A stretch of DNA of 54,626 nt from positions 1 through 54,626 of the forward strand of contig JACZYA010000005.1 of NCBI GenBank assembly GCA_022571295.1, in the 5' to 3' direction. Shown piece after piece: positions 22,418 through 32,251 of this stretch. Position numbers and translations under genes: made by a program. The notes beneath the pieces are model-generated. The model ran no database searches, was not told the origin of the DNA, and saw only the letters and a list, made by a program, of their open reading frames with translations. This stretch comes from Acidobacteriota bacterium (GTDB lineage: Bacteria; Acidobacteriota; Terriglobia; Acidiferrales; 2-02-FULL-67-57). Within the stretch, counting starts at the first letter, position 1; every line of letters begins with the position of its first letter.

Positions 22418-23503
22418 TCAAACCGCCGTCGGCACTGCGCTCAGAACGCGCTCGATTGCCGAGCGAACCTGCCCGACCGAAATCGAAAGAATACATTCCG
22501 GCTGCTCAAAAGCATAGCAGCGGTCGCAGCGGCAGGGACTGCACGCATACTCGTTCTGCACCACGGCATAAGGCGCGCCCCACGGACGCCACACAGTCGA
22601 GTCGGTCGGACCAAACAAGACCACACAGGGACGCCCCAGCGCCGCCGCAATGTGGGCGGGCCCGCTGTCGTTCCCCACGAAAATCGTTGCGCCCTCAATC
22701 AACGCCACCAGTTCAGGGATGGTCAAGGGGTCGAACCGCACCAGCGGCTTCCCCGCCGCATCCGCCACCGCATCCAGCTTCGCCCCTTCGCCCGGCATAC
22801 AATCGAAAATCGGGATCAGCTTATGTTCCCGCTCCAGATAGTTCGCAATGCCGGCGTAGCGCTCGAACGGCCACTCCTTGGTAAAGAACTTGGCGCTGGC
22901 TTGCAGGACCGCATAGCGCACACCCGGCCCGATTCCGGCCGCACTGAGTCTCTCTCTCATCGTCTGGCGGGCCTCCGACTGCGGAAAGAGTTGCAGCCGC
23001 GGGATTTCACCTGGGGGCAGTCCGGCCCAATAAAAAACCGCCAGGCGATCCTCCACGCTGTGGAGTTGCTCGCGGCCGAAAATTACCTTCGACGCCGGCG
23101 GCATCGCGGTGTAGGCCCAACGATGGCGGAAGCGGCCGGCGGCCAACCGATGGGGAGCGCCGCTGGCTCGCGTCAGCCAAGCGCTGAAGGTATTCCCGTG
23201 CAGGTTGAAGCAGACATGAAATCTCCGCCGGCGGATGCGCCGCACCAGCGCAAGCACGGCGGTCCACTGGCCCCGCTCCAACTCGATCAACTCTTCTACA
23301 TCGGGATTGCCGTGCAGAATGGGGGCGAATTCCTTGTATAAGACCAGCGACACTCGCAAGTCCGGCCGCCACTGCTTGAGCGCGCGCAGGGCGGGCGTGG
23401 TCAGCAGGAGGTCGCCCAGCGACCGCAGCCGAATCAGCAGCACGCGCGCCTGCGGAGGAAGATCCGGCAGAAGAAATTTGGGAGAGTTGCCCCCAGCGGG
23501 CAT
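22418..23503 (-). CDS. Glycosyltransferase family 9 (ADP-heptose:LPS heptosyltransferase-like)
   Basis: 361-residue GT-B enzyme that would add heptose to the lipopolysaccharide inner core at the cytoplasmic membrane face. Marks are VLLIRLRSLGDLLLTTPALRAL at the N-terminus, NLHGNTFSAWL, ASAKFFTKEWPFERYA, and FVGNDSGPAHIAAALGRPCVVLFGPTD in the nucleotide-sugar site. A Cys-rich stretch near the end (ACSPCRCDRCYAFEQPEC) is common in this family. The adjacent heptose kinase supports the substrate. Whether it is heptosyltransferase I, II or another GT9 cannot be said. It begins 6 bp after the Trm112-like gene. Confidence 0.83.
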   Translation of the reverse strand: MPAGGNSPKFLLPDLPPQARVLLIRLRSLGDLLLTTPALRALKQWRPDLRVSLVLYKEFAPILHGNPDVEELIELERGQWTAVLALVRRIRRRRFHVCFNLHGNTFSAWLTRASGAPHRLAAGRFRHRWAYTAMPPASKVIFGREQLHSVEDRLAVFYWAGLPPGEIPRLQLFPQSEARQTMRERLSAAGIGPGVRYAVLQASAKFFTKEWPFERYAGIANYLEREHKLIPIFDCMPGEGAKLDAVADAAGKPLVRFDPLTIPELVALIEGATIFVGNDSGPAHIAAALGRPCVVLFGPTDSTVWRPWGAPYAVVQNEYACSPCRCDRCYAFEQPECILSISVGQVRSAIERVLSAVPTAV

Positions 23504-23509
23504 GGTGTA

Positions 23510-23680
23510 CTACGACTCGACGCGGGCTTCGTCCACCAGCATGATGGGAATATCGTCCTTGATGGGATAGACGCGCTTGCAAGTGCCGCAGCGCAGCCCC
23601 TGCTCATCGCTGGTCAACGTTACCGGCGCCTTGCAGGCCGGGCACACAAGAATTTTCAACAACTCAGCATCAATCGCCAC
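23510..23680 (-). CDS. Trm112-family zinc-ribbon-like protein
   Basis: 56-residue protein with two CxxC motifs (CPAC and CGTC) and the family ending YPIKDDIPIMLVDEA. The start is GTG at 23680 (read as MAIDAELLKIL), with AAGG upstream; the frame open to 23752 adds an unconserved leader. Trm112-like proteins in bacteria are small and often lie beside lipopolysaccharide or lipid A genes, as here beside a heptosyltransferase. Their role is poorly defined; in eukaryotes Trm112 activates methyltransferases. Confidence 0.82.
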   Translation of the reverse strand: MAIDAELLKILVCPACKAPVTLTSDEQGLRCGTCKRVYPIKDDIPIMLVDEARVES

Positions 23681-23837
23681 GGGCCCTGCCTTATTACCTG
23701 AAACTCGGCTCACTCTAGCACGCGGCCCCAGCTTTGGCAACGCGCCCGCCACAAGCAGGTCCGCGTTTCGGCCCCGGCCAGAGCCTGCGGCTGACTATGC
23801 TAAGATGAAGCCGAGGGCAAAAACGAAGGAGGCTGAC

Positions 23838-24794
23838 GTGGCTGCGCGTTTGCTCAGCGGCACCGAAACCAGCAAACAAATTCAGGCTGAGTTGCTGCCG
23901 CAGATCGAGGAGTTGAAGCGCGCCGGCGTCATTCCCTGCCTGGCGGCCGTGCTGGTGGGAGACAACCCCGCCTCGCAAATCTACGTCCGCAACAAGATGC
24001 GAGCCTGTGAAAAGTTGGGGCTGCACAGCGAGCACATCACCCCGCCCACCAGCAGCACCACCGCAGAATTAGTCGGCCTGGTACAGGAGCTCAACCGCCG
24101 CGACGACGTGGACGGCATCCTGGTACAACTGCCACTGCCGCCGCAGGTGGACACGCAGCAGGTGCTGCTGGCCGTTGACCCGGCCAAAGACGTGGACGGC
24201 TTCCACCCCATGAACGTCGGAGCGCTGGTGAGCAAGCGCGATGCCTTGCGGCCGTGCACACCCGCTGGTGTGATGGAGTTGCTGCGCCGGCACGGCATCG
24301 ACCCCGAGGGGCAGCACGCGGTGGTCATCGGCCGCAGCGACATTGTCGGCAAGCCGCTGGCCTTCCTGCTGCTGCACGCCCACGCCACCGTCACGCTCTG
24401 CCACAGCCGCACGCGCGACCTGCCCGCGATGGCGCGCACAGCCGACATCCTGGTGGCGGCCATGGGCCGAACCGCTTACGTCACTCCGGAGTTCGTCCGA
24501 CCGGGCGCCACCGTCATCGACGTCGGAATCAATCGGATTGACGACCCGGCGTTAGCGGAAAAGCTATTCGCCCGGCACCCGCAACGGCTGGAAAAGTTTC
24601 GCCAGAAAGACTCGGCGCTGATGGGCGACGTCCATCCCGACGTGGTGGAAGTGGCAGGGGCCTTGACGCCGGTGCCGGGCGGCGTGGGCCCGCTGACGAT
24701 TGCCATGCTGATGGTCAACACGGTGGCGGCGGCCCGGATGCGTCGCGGACAAGCGGCAGCCGCCCAGCGCAGCGGTGTGGCCGCTGCGACCTAA
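23838..24794 (+). CDS. folD: Methylenetetrahydrofolate dehydrogenase/cyclohydrolase
   Basis: Bifunctional FolD, about 318 residues, interconverting methylene-, methenyl- and formyl-tetrahydrofolate in the cytoplasm. The GTG start at 23838 is favoured by AAGGAGG with 5-bp spacing; an ATG at 23805 and a longer frame from 23577 are less likely. Conserved parts are YVRNKMRACEKLG with the catalytic Lys, DGILVQLPLP, DPAKDVDGFHP, CTPAGVMELL, VIGRSDIVGKPLA in the NADP site, and LTPVPGGVGPLTIAML. There is a C-terminal Ala/Arg/Gln-rich extension of about 20 residues. coaE follows 14 bp later. Confidence 0.92.
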   Translation: MAARLLSGTETSKQIQAELLPQIEELKRAGVIPCLAAVLVGDNPASQIYVRNKMRACEKLGLHSEHITPPTSSTTAELVGLVQELNRRDDVDGILVQLPLPPQVDTQQVLLAVDPAKDVDGFHPMNVGALVSKRDALRPCTPAGVMELLRRHGIDPEGQHAVVIGRSDIVGKPLAFLLLHAHATVTLCHSRTRDLPAMARTADILVAAMGRTAYVTPEFVRPGATVIDVGINRIDDPALAEKLFARHPQRLEKFRQKDSALMGDVHPDVVEVAGALTPVPGGVGPLTIAMLMVNTVAAARMRRGQAAAAQRSGVAAAT

Positions 24795-24808
24795 GCGAGG
24801 AGACCCCG

Positions 24809-25429
24809 GTGCTCAAGGTCGGCCTCACCGGCAGCATCGCCACCGGCAAGAGTCTCGTCGCCGAGTTGCTGGCGGCGCGCGGTTGCCGAGTGCTGCACGC
24901 CGACCTGATCGCGCACGAACTGATGGCGCCCGGCAAGCCCGCCTACGAAGAAATTGTTTCGCAGTTCGGCCGGGACATCCTGGGACCGACGGGCGTCATC
25001 GACCGGCAGCGCTTGGCGAAGATTGTCTTCGCCGACCGCCAGCAGTTGGAGCAGCTCAACCGCATTCTCCACCCGCGCGTACTCACCGAGACCGAACAGG
25101 AAATGGCGCGCCTGAAGCAGGCGGACTCCCAGGCCGTGGTGGTGCTGGAGGCGGCCTTGCTGATTGAAAGCGGCTACCACAAGCAGTTGGACAAACTCAT
25201 CGTCACCTGGTGCCCCCCCGAGCAACAGATCGAGCGCCTGCGCGCGCGGGACGGGCTGACGCCGGCCGCCGCGCAGCAACGAGTGCAAGCGCAAATGTCC
25301 ACGGAGGAAAAGCGCCGCCACGCGGACTACGAAATTGACTGCTCCAACTCGCTGGAGGAAACCGAAGCGCAAGTGGAGCGCCTTTACCAGGAACTGCGTG
25401 GGCTGGCGGAAAAGCCCGCGGCCCGCTGA
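24809..25429 (+). CDS. coaE: Dephospho-CoA kinase
   Basis: 206-residue P-loop kinase for the last step of coenzyme A synthesis. GTG start (read MLKVGLTGSIATGKS) with GCGAGGAG upstream. It has the P-loop GSIATGKS, DADLIAH-like LHADLIAHELM, and the substrate region DRQRLAKIVFADRQQLEQL then LNRILHPRV. The ending DYEIDCSNSLEETEAQVE is typical. It is in a row with folD and the HtrA gene, all plus strand with short gaps, probably one transcript. Confidence 0.92.
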   Translation: MLKVGLTGSIATGKSLVAELLAARGCRVLHADLIAHELMAPGKPAYEEIVSQFGRDILGPTGVIDRQRLAKIVFADRQQLEQLNRILHPRVLTETEQEMARLKQADSQAVVVLEAALLIESGYHKQLDKLIVTWCPPEQQIERLRARDGLTPAAAQQRVQAQMSTEEKRRHADYEIDCSNSLEETEAQVERLYQELRGLAEKPAAR

Positions 25430-25461
25430 TCTGCCCAGGCCCTGCTGGAGGGAGAAACAAC

Positions 25462-26658
25462 ATGCGAATCCGCGCGGTGTACTGGCTGCTGCTGGTGGTG
25501 GCAGGATTTCTGGTCGGCTACTACCTCGAATGGCCCGGCACAACACCGGAGCCGGCCCTCCCACCCTTCGAATCAGAGGTGGCCCAAGCGAACGGTGCCA
25601 CGACAGAAGCAGCTACATCTTCGCCGGTGGCAGAGGCCGCAGCGGCGCCCGCGCCCGTACGAACAGAGTTGGGACAAGGCGAGCGCAACAACGTCGCGGT
25701 GTACCAGCAAGCCGCGGCGGCGGTGGTCAACATAACCACCCGCACGGTGGAAATGGACTTTTTCCGTCGCGCCGTTCCGCGGGAGGGTTCGGGGTCAGGC
25801 TTCCTGATCGACCAGCGCGGCCACATCGTCACCAATCACCATGTGGTGGCGAACGCCGGCCAAATCCAGGTGACACTGGCCGACCGCAGCAGCTTTGAAG
25901 CAAAAGTTGTGGGGCTCGACCCGCTGACCGACCTGGCGGTGCTGCGAATTGATCCGGGCGGGCGACGCCTGCCCACGCTCCCACTGGGGGATTCCAGCCG
26001 CTTGCAGGTCGGCCAGAAAGTGCTGGCCATCGGCAACCCCTTCGGCTTCCAGGGCACCTTGACCACCGGCGTCATCAGCGCGCTGGAGCGTTCGCTCGAA
26101 AACAAGCAGGGCGGTTTGCTGGACGAAGCCATCCAGACCGACGCCGCCATCAACAGCGGCAATTCCGGCGGGCCGCTGCTGGACTCGCAGGGACAGGTGA
26201 TTGGTGTCAACAGCATGATCTTCACGCCCTCGGGCGGCAGCGTGGGCATCGGTTTTTCCATTCCGGTCAATACGGTGAAGTTCGTGGTCAATGACCTGAT
26301 CCGCTTCGGAAAGGTACGGCGGGGCTGGCTGGGCATCAGCGGCCTGGAGATCTGGCCGGACCTGGCCGAGGCGCTGGACCTCCCGGTGGACCGCGGGGTG
26401 TTGGTGGAGCGTCTGGTGCGCGGCGCCACCGCCGACCAAGCTGGCTTGCGCGGGGGCGACCGCTGGGCGCGCTGGGGGCGTTACCGCTTCCGCATCGGCG
26501 GCGACTTGAGCGTAACCGTGAACGGGAAACCAGTGGAAAAGGTGCTCGATGTCAATCGGCTTATTTACAAGAAGCGCCCGGGCGAGACAGTGGAGATTGA
26601 ATTCTACCGCGGGCGGCGCAAGCGCTCAGCGCGGGTGAAGTTGCAGGAACGCCCCTGA
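25462..26658 (+). CDS. HtrA/DegP-family serine protease with one PDZ domain
   Basis: 398-residue periplasmic protease anchored by an N-terminal helix (VYWLLLVVAGFLVGYYL) followed by a Pro/Ala linker. The chymotrypsin-fold domain has the catalytic triad His127 (TNHHVV), Asp157 (LTDLAVL) and Ser235 (SGNSGGPLL). A single C-terminal PDZ domain follows (from about RRGWLGISGLEI), containing the atypical GGDRWARWGRYRFRIGGD where most PDZ domains have a GD-x-I turn. Single-PDZ anchored HtrA proteins are DegS-like in layout and act in envelope stress or quality control. Downstream of coaE by 32 bp. Confidence 0.87.
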   Translation: MRIRAVYWLLLVVAGFLVGYYLEWPGTTPEPALPPFESEVAQANGATTEAATSSPVAEAAAAPAPVRTELGQGERNNVAVYQQAAAAVVNITTRTVEMDFFRRAVPREGSGSGFLIDQRGHIVTNHHVVANAGQIQVTLADRSSFEAKVVGLDPLTDLAVLRIDPGGRRLPTLPLGDSSRLQVGQKVLAIGNPFGFQGTLTTGVISALERSLENKQGGLLDEAIQTDAAINSGNSGGPLLDSQGQVIGVNSMIFTPSGGSVGIGFSIPVNTVKFVVNDLIRFGKVRRGWLGISGLEIWPDLAEALDLPVDRGVLVERLVRGATADQAGLRGGDRWARWGRYRFRIGGDLSVTVNGKPVEKVLDVNRLIYKKRPGETVEIEFYRGRRKRSARVKLQERP

Positions 26659-26979
26659 CGCCCTTTCCCCCCTCTGATCACAAAGGCGACACCCCCCAAA
26701 TTGGTAGCGACGAAGAATCCGCGTTGCGGATTCTTCGTCGGCCTTTCCGAACTCTGCCGCCGCGTTCGCATATCTCGAGAACAAAACTGGCAAGGAAGAC
26801 ACGTGCTTTCCTTGCCGCGACCCGACTAGCGGGTGCCCCGCTGTTCGCAGGATAAACTCTGCACCTCTTCCAAACTGTCTTGGTTTTTGCCGTGCCCCGA
26901 CGAGGAACTGTCATGCTGAACGAAGTGAAGCATCTCAAAGAAGGGATTCTTCGCTTCGCTCAGAATGACAGCGTGGTTG
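26659..26979. repeat. 321-bp gap with hairpin repeats between htrA and etf-qo
   Basis: It contains a perfect 15-bp stem CGACGAAGAATCCGC/GCGGATTCTTCGTCG (26708-26740, 3-nt loop), which could terminate the htrA transcript, and an inverted pair of CATTCTGAGCGAAG-type repeats (26909-26935 and 26945-26970, 22 of 26 positions complementary). No gene is seen. Confidence 0.75.
26708..26740 (+). terminator. Strong hairpin after htrA, terminator-like
   Basis: 15-bp perfect stem with GTT loop, 50 bp after the htrA stop. It is followed by GCCTTTCC rather than a long T run, so rho-independent termination is possible but not certain. Its arm GAAGAATCC is shared with the neighbouring repeat family. Confidence 0.4.
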
Positions 26980-28656
26980 TTACATCCCCTCGTAGTGCGG
27001 GCCGCCGCCGCCTTCCGGCGGCACCCAGGTGATGATCTCATAGGGGTCCATGATGTCGCAGGCCTTGCAGTGCACACAGTTGGACGGGTTCAGCCGCAGT
27101 TGTTTGCGCCCTTCGGATTCGACCATCTCATAGACAGCCGCGGGGCAAAAATACTGGCAGGGGTTGCCGTACTCGGCTACGCAGCGGTTGGAGCAAATGT
27201 CAGTATCCTGGACCAGCAAGTGGACGGGCTGATCTTCTTCGTGGCGGGTGCCGGAGTGGTAGACGTCGGTCACCTTGTCGAAGGTCAGCACGCCGTCGGG
27301 CTGGATTGGCGTCGGCTTCGCCGGCGGAAGTTCCGACAGCCGTTTGTAGTGCTCATGGCCGGCGCGGTTGCGGTAGCGGTTGCGCAGGCCGCGCCCGCCG
27401 GTAATCTGTTGCAGGGCCGCATGCGCGAGCCCCCGCCAGAGGCCGTGCTCAAAACCCTGGTGGAAGTTGCGCACTCGCCAGAGCTGCTTCTTCACCCAAC
27501 TGGTCTCGACCCGCTCCCCAAAAGTTTTCAGTACGCGGGTTGAGGTATCACCGCTGCGCAGGGCCTCAAAAATTGTTTCCGCCGCCAGCATCCCGGTCTT
27601 CAAAGCCATGTGGATACCTTTCAAGCGTTGCGAGTCGAGAAAGCCGCCGCTGTCGCCGACAATCAAGGCGCCGTCCACGAAGGTCTGTGGGATGGCCCAG
27701 TAGCCGCCCTCAGGAATGGTCTTGGCGCCGTAGCGGAGCAGCTTGCCGCCTTCCAGCAGCCGCCGGACGAAGGGATGCAGCTTGAACTGTTGGAAAGCGG
27801 TGTGCGGGTCGAAGAGCGGATTGGCGTATTGCAGCCCCGATACCAAACCCACCGAGATGCGGCTGTCTTGCAGCCCATAGACCCAGCCGCCACCGTACAT
27901 GTCCGAGCCCAACGGGTAACCCATGGTGTGCCAGACCGTGCCCGGCTGAATGCGCCCCCCGGGCACCTCCCAGATTTCTTTCACTCCCAGGGCGTACACC
28001 TGCGGGTTGCGGCCTTCGTCGAGCTTGAAGCGGTCAATCAGTTGCCTGGTCAGCGAGCCGCGCGGGCCTTCGGCCAGCACCGTGACCCGGGCGCGCAGCT
28101 CGTAGCCGGCCTGGAAGTTGCTCTTGCGGTTTCCGTTCTTGTCGATGCCTTTATCGTCGGTCTGAATGCCGACTACGCGCCTGTCTTCGAGAAGCAAAGC
28201 AGAGCCGGCAAAGCCGGTGAAGATATTGATGCCGGCCTGCTCGGCCCGCTGCCCCAGCCACTGCACCAGCCGCGCCAGCGAGACCACGTAGTTGCCGTGG
28301 TTGCGCAGCGGCGGGGGCGTGATGGGAAAACGCAGGGCGCGCTTCGCGGTCAGGAAGTAGGCGGCATCGTCCGTCACCGGGGTATCGAGCGGCGCCCCTT
28401 GCTTTTCACAGTCGGGCACCAGCTCGCGCAGTCCGCGCGGATCCATGACCGCGCCCGAGAGCGAGTGCATCCCCAGCTCGTCGGCTTTCTCGATGACGTA
28501 GATGTTTTCCGCGCTGAGGGAGGAGTTGCCGCTCTCGCGGTTGTGGTTGGCAATCAGTTCGGCCAAGCGAAGGGCGCAAGCCAACCCGGCGGGCCCGGCG
28601 CCCACAATCACCACATCGGCTTCGAGCTGCTCACGCTCGATTTTCTCAGTACTCAT
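26980..28656 (-). CDS. Electron-transfer flavoprotein:quinone oxidoreductase
   Basis: 558-residue FAD and 4Fe-4S protein that passes electrons from ETF to membrane quinone, linking fatty-acid and amino-acid oxidation to respiration. Evidence is the FAD loop VIVGAGPAGLACALRLAE, ADELGMHSLSGAVMDPRGL, and GDSGGFLDSQRLKGIHMALKTG, plus a C-terminal cluster domain with CPAAVYEM and CVHCKACDIMDP. It is a peripheral membrane enzyme. In many bacteria it follows etfBA; here a 472-bp gap holding a GIY-YIG cassette separates it from etfA. The stop lies 10 bp beyond a repeat pair. Confidence 0.93.
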   Translation of the reverse strand: MSTEKIEREQLEADVVIVGAGPAGLACALRLAELIANHNRESGNSSLSAENIYVIEKADELGMHSLSGAVMDPRGLRELVPDCEKQGAPLDTPVTDDAAYFLTAKRALRFPITPPPLRNHGNYVVSLARLVQWLGQRAEQAGINIFTGFAGSALLLEDRRVVGIQTDDKGIDKNGNRKSNFQAGYELRARVTVLAEGPRGSLTRQLIDRFKLDEGRNPQVYALGVKEIWEVPGGRIQPGTVWHTMGYPLGSDMYGGGWVYGLQDSRISVGLVSGLQYANPLFDPHTAFQQFKLHPFVRRLLEGGKLLRYGAKTIPEGGYWAIPQTFVDGALIVGDSGGFLDSQRLKGIHMALKTGMLAAETIFEALRSGDTSTRVLKTFGERVETSWVKKQLWRVRNFHQGFEHGLWRGLAHAALQQITGGRGLRNRYRNRAGHEHYKRLSELPPAKPTPIQPDGVLTFDKVTDVYHSGTRHEEDQPVHLLVQDTDICSNRCVAEYGNPCQYFCPAAVYEMVESEGRKQLRLNPSNCVHCKACDIMDPYEIITWVPPEGGGGPHYEGM

Positions 28657-28722
28657 CCTGAAACCAGTTTACTAGAAGTTACGTTTGAAGTGGAAAGACC
28701 AAGAGCAACCAAACACGCAAGT

Positions 28723-29094
28723 TGTCATTCCGAGCAAAGCGAGGAATCTGCTTTCTCGAATGCGGGCGTTGGGAACCACGACGCTGCCAGGTCTTCCCAC
28801 GTCGGGTTGCTGGCTTGGATCAAGGCCACTTTCTTCTCCCGCCGCCAAGATTTGATTTGCTTTTCGCACCTGATGGCGTCGCGGACATCTTGGAAGGATT
28901 CAAAATAGACGAGCCGATGAACGCGGTACTTCGCGGTAAAACCCTTTACCGACTTCTGTTTGTGTTCAAAGACCCTGCGAAACAGATTATTGGTCAAACC
29001 GGTGTACAAATTGCGCGACCGGCTAGCCAGGATGTAAACAAAGTAGCGCTTCTCTGAACTCAACAGCAGATCCCTCGCTGCGCTCGGGATGACA
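28723..29094. mobile_element. GIY-YIG nuclease cassette bounded by inverted repeats
   Basis: A 30-bp repeat at 28723-28752 (beginning TGTCATTCCGAGCAAAGCG) and its inverse at 29065-29094 agree at 26 of 30 positions. Between them is only a small GIY-YIG nuclease gene. The unit sits in the gap between etfA and the ETF oxidoreductase gene, an otherwise conserved pairing, so it looks inserted. No target-site duplication is obvious. Confidence 0.6.
28725..29063 (-). CDS. Small GIY-YIG superfamily endonuclease
   Basis: 112-residue single-domain nuclease. The catalytic signature is YFVYILAS...LYTGLTNNLFRRVFEH, with Arg on the following helix and a later Glu in KQIKSWRREKKV. The start is TTG at 29063, 2 bp from the bounding repeat, whose GAGGGA gives a Shine-Dalgarno-like site 7 bp upstream. 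The last eight residues (ADSSLCSE) and the TGA come from the other repeat copy. It is related to UvrC-type N-terminal nuclease domains and to many short stand-alone proteins of unknown role. A role in moving or cutting the repeat is a hypothesis. Confidence 0.82.
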   Translation of the reverse strand: MSSEKRYFVYILASRSRNLYTGLTNNLFRRVFEHKQKSVKGFTAKYRVHRLVYFESFQDVRDAIRCEKQIKSWRREKKVALIQASNPTWEDLAASWFPTPAFEKADSSLCSE

Positions 29095-29128
29095 CTGTCT
29101 CTTGCGTGAAGTTTGAGAGGTGACCACT

Positions 29129-30121
29129 CTATCCACCCTTAGTTTTCTCCAGTTCTTCGATGAGCGCGGGGACGACTTCAAACAGGTCGCCCACGATGCC
29201 GTAGTCGGCGACCTCAAAAATGGGAGCGTTCTTGTCCTTGTTGATGGCGACGATGGTGCGCGCGCCCTTCATCCCCACCACGTGCTGGATGGCGCCGGAG
29301 ATGCCCAGCGCCAGGTAGAGCTTGGGGGCGACGGTCTGCCCGGAGCTGCCGACCTGCCGCTCCATCGGCAGCCAGCCTTCGTCGCAAACGGGCCGCGAGG
29401 CGGCCAACTCGCCGCCCAGCTTTTCGGCCAGCTTCCGAACCATATCGAGGTTTTCCGGCTTCTTGATGCCGCGGCCGACGGCAACAATGATCTCCGCCTG
29501 CGTCAAGTCCACCGCCTGCTTGGCCTCACGGAAAGGCTCTTCCGGCCTGCTGCGAATCTGCGCGGCTTCCAGTTGGAACTCCGCCTTTTTGACCTCGGCC
29601 TTCTTCGCGCCCTCCTTGACCTGATCGGCACGGAAGGCGCCGGCCTGGAAGCTGACGAAGTGGGGCGGGTCGCCCACCGGCACCACGTCGGCGTTGGTCT
29701 TGCCCTGGAACATTTGCCGGACAAAGATAGTTTTGGCGCCGTCGGCCTGCAGGCCGACGCAGTCGCTGATCAGGCTGCGTTTGAAACCGGTGGCCAGCTT
29801 GGGAGCGAAGTCGCGCACCTGATAGGAATGCGGGAACAGCACCAGCGTAGGCTGGAGTTTTTCGATGAGCTGCCGCAGGGCCGCACAGAAGCCATCGGGG
29901 GTATAGGGTTCCAGCAGGTCATGCTCGACCAGCCAGCACTCGTCCATCTGCTTGGCGGCCAGCTCGTCTGCCAACCCGGCGATGCCCTTGCCCGCCAGCG
30001 CCACCGCCAACCGCGCTGAGCGGCCGGCGGCCAATTGTTGCGCGGCCACAAGTGTTTCCCAACTCTGCCGGTTGAGCTGGCCCTGGCGTTGCTCGGCGAT
30101 GACGAGAATCGCGTCAGCCAT
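29129..30121 (-). CDS. etfA: Electron transfer flavoprotein alpha subunit
   Basis: 330-residue FAD-binding ETF subunit. The C-terminal FAD domain shows [55 protein letters not shown] and AIQHVVGMK, ending in a VVPALIEEL helix. With EtfB it collects electrons from acyl-CoA and other dehydrogenases and hands them to the quinone oxidoreductase encoded downstream. Its ATG overlaps the etfB stop (TGATG), so the subunits are translationally coupled. Confidence 0.94.
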   Translation of the reverse strand: MADAILVIAEQRQGQLNRQSWETLVAAQQLAAGRSARLAVALAGKGIAGLADELAAKQMDECWLVEHDLLEPYTPDGFCAALRQLIEKLQPTLVLFPHSYQVRDFAPKLATGFKRSLISDCVGLQADGAKTIFVRQMFQGKTNADVVPVGDPPHFVSFQAGAFRADQVKEGAKKAEVKKAEFQLEAAQIRSRPEEPFREAKQAVDLTQAEIIVAVGRGIKKPENLDMVRKLAEKLGGELAASRPVCDEGWLPMERQVGSSGQTVAPKLYLALGISGAIQHVVGMKGARTIVAINKDKNAPIFEVADYGIVGDLFEVVPALIEELEKTKGG

Positions 30122-30894
30122 CAGAGCACTCGCGCTTCGTGCCGGAGTTTTTCCACCAGCTTGGCAGCGGCTTGTTTGGGCGTGCCTTCGAGGAATTCGG
30201 TCTGCTTGGTTTTCTCCGGCACGTAGAGTTTGGTGGTCCGCTGGGTGGCGACCAGGTCGGCGGCCAGCGCGTCGGCGCGAGCCACGGCGCGAATCTCTTT
30301 CTTCTTCGCCGCCATGATGCCTTTCAGGCTGGCGTAGCGCGGCTTGTTGATGCCGGACTGAATGCTGAGCACCGCCGGCAGGGGCAAGTCAATCCACTGG
30401 AACCAGCCCGCTTCCAGCTCGCGCTTCACCCGCAACTTTCCGTTTTGCACTTCGATATCCATGATGATGGTGGCGTGCGGGCGCCCCAGCAGCTCGGCCA
30501 GCACCACTCCGGTCTGGCCGTAGCCGTGGTCGTCGGACTGGAGGCCGGTGAGGATGAGGTCAAAGTTCTCCTCCCGCACCGCGCCGGCGATGGCGCCGGC
30601 CATCTGCAAGGGGTCGAGCTGGAAAAACTTGTCGTCGGTGATGTGGATGGCGCGCTCGGCGCCCTTGGCCAGGCCTTCTTTGATGACCTGGCGCACACGC
30701 TCGGGGCCGAGGGAGATGACCACCACCTCGCCGCCGTGTTTTTCCTTCAATTGCAGGCCGGCTTCGAGGGCAAAGTTGTCGGGCTCGCAGGTTTCGTAGC
30801 TGATGTCGCCTTCGCGTACCCAGGCGGCGCCTTCGTCAATGCGCAGGGGCGCATCCTTGGCCGGGACCTGCTTCATGCAAACGCCAATCTTCAT
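30121..30894 (-). CDS. etfB: Electron transfer flavoprotein beta subunit
   Basis: 257-residue AMP-binding subunit of ETF. Conserved parts are MKIGVCMKQVP at the start, ALEAGLQLKEKHGGEVVVISLGP, GLQSDDHGYGQTGVVLAELLG, and VLSIQSGINKPRYASLKGIMAAKKKEI, the beta-subunit signature. It is first in the transcript etfB-etfA(-GIY-YIG)-oxidoreductase. The two subunits form a soluble cytoplasmic heterodimer. Confidence 0.94.
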   Translation of the reverse strand: MKIGVCMKQVPAKDAPLRIDEGAAWVREGDISYETCEPDNFALEAGLQLKEKHGGEVVVISLGPERVRQVIKEGLAKGAERAIHITDDKFFQLDPLQMAGAIAGAVREENFDLILTGLQSDDHGYGQTGVVLAELLGRPHATIIMDIEVQNGKLRVKRELEAGWFQWIDLPLPAVLSIQSGINKPRYASLKGIMAAKKKEIRAVARADALAADLVATQRTTKLYVPEKTKQTEFLEGTPKQAAAKLVEKLRHEARVL

Positions 30895-30936
30895 CGGCGG
30901 GCAGTCTCTGAGGGCGGCATGAAAGCCACAGACATG

Positions 30937-32181
<1,245 letters not shown>

Positions 32182-32251
32182 GCGCACACCTCCCCCGCCA
32201 AATGGGACCACGGTCTGGAAAAGGGGGCGTGCACCAGGGGGACCAAGCTTC

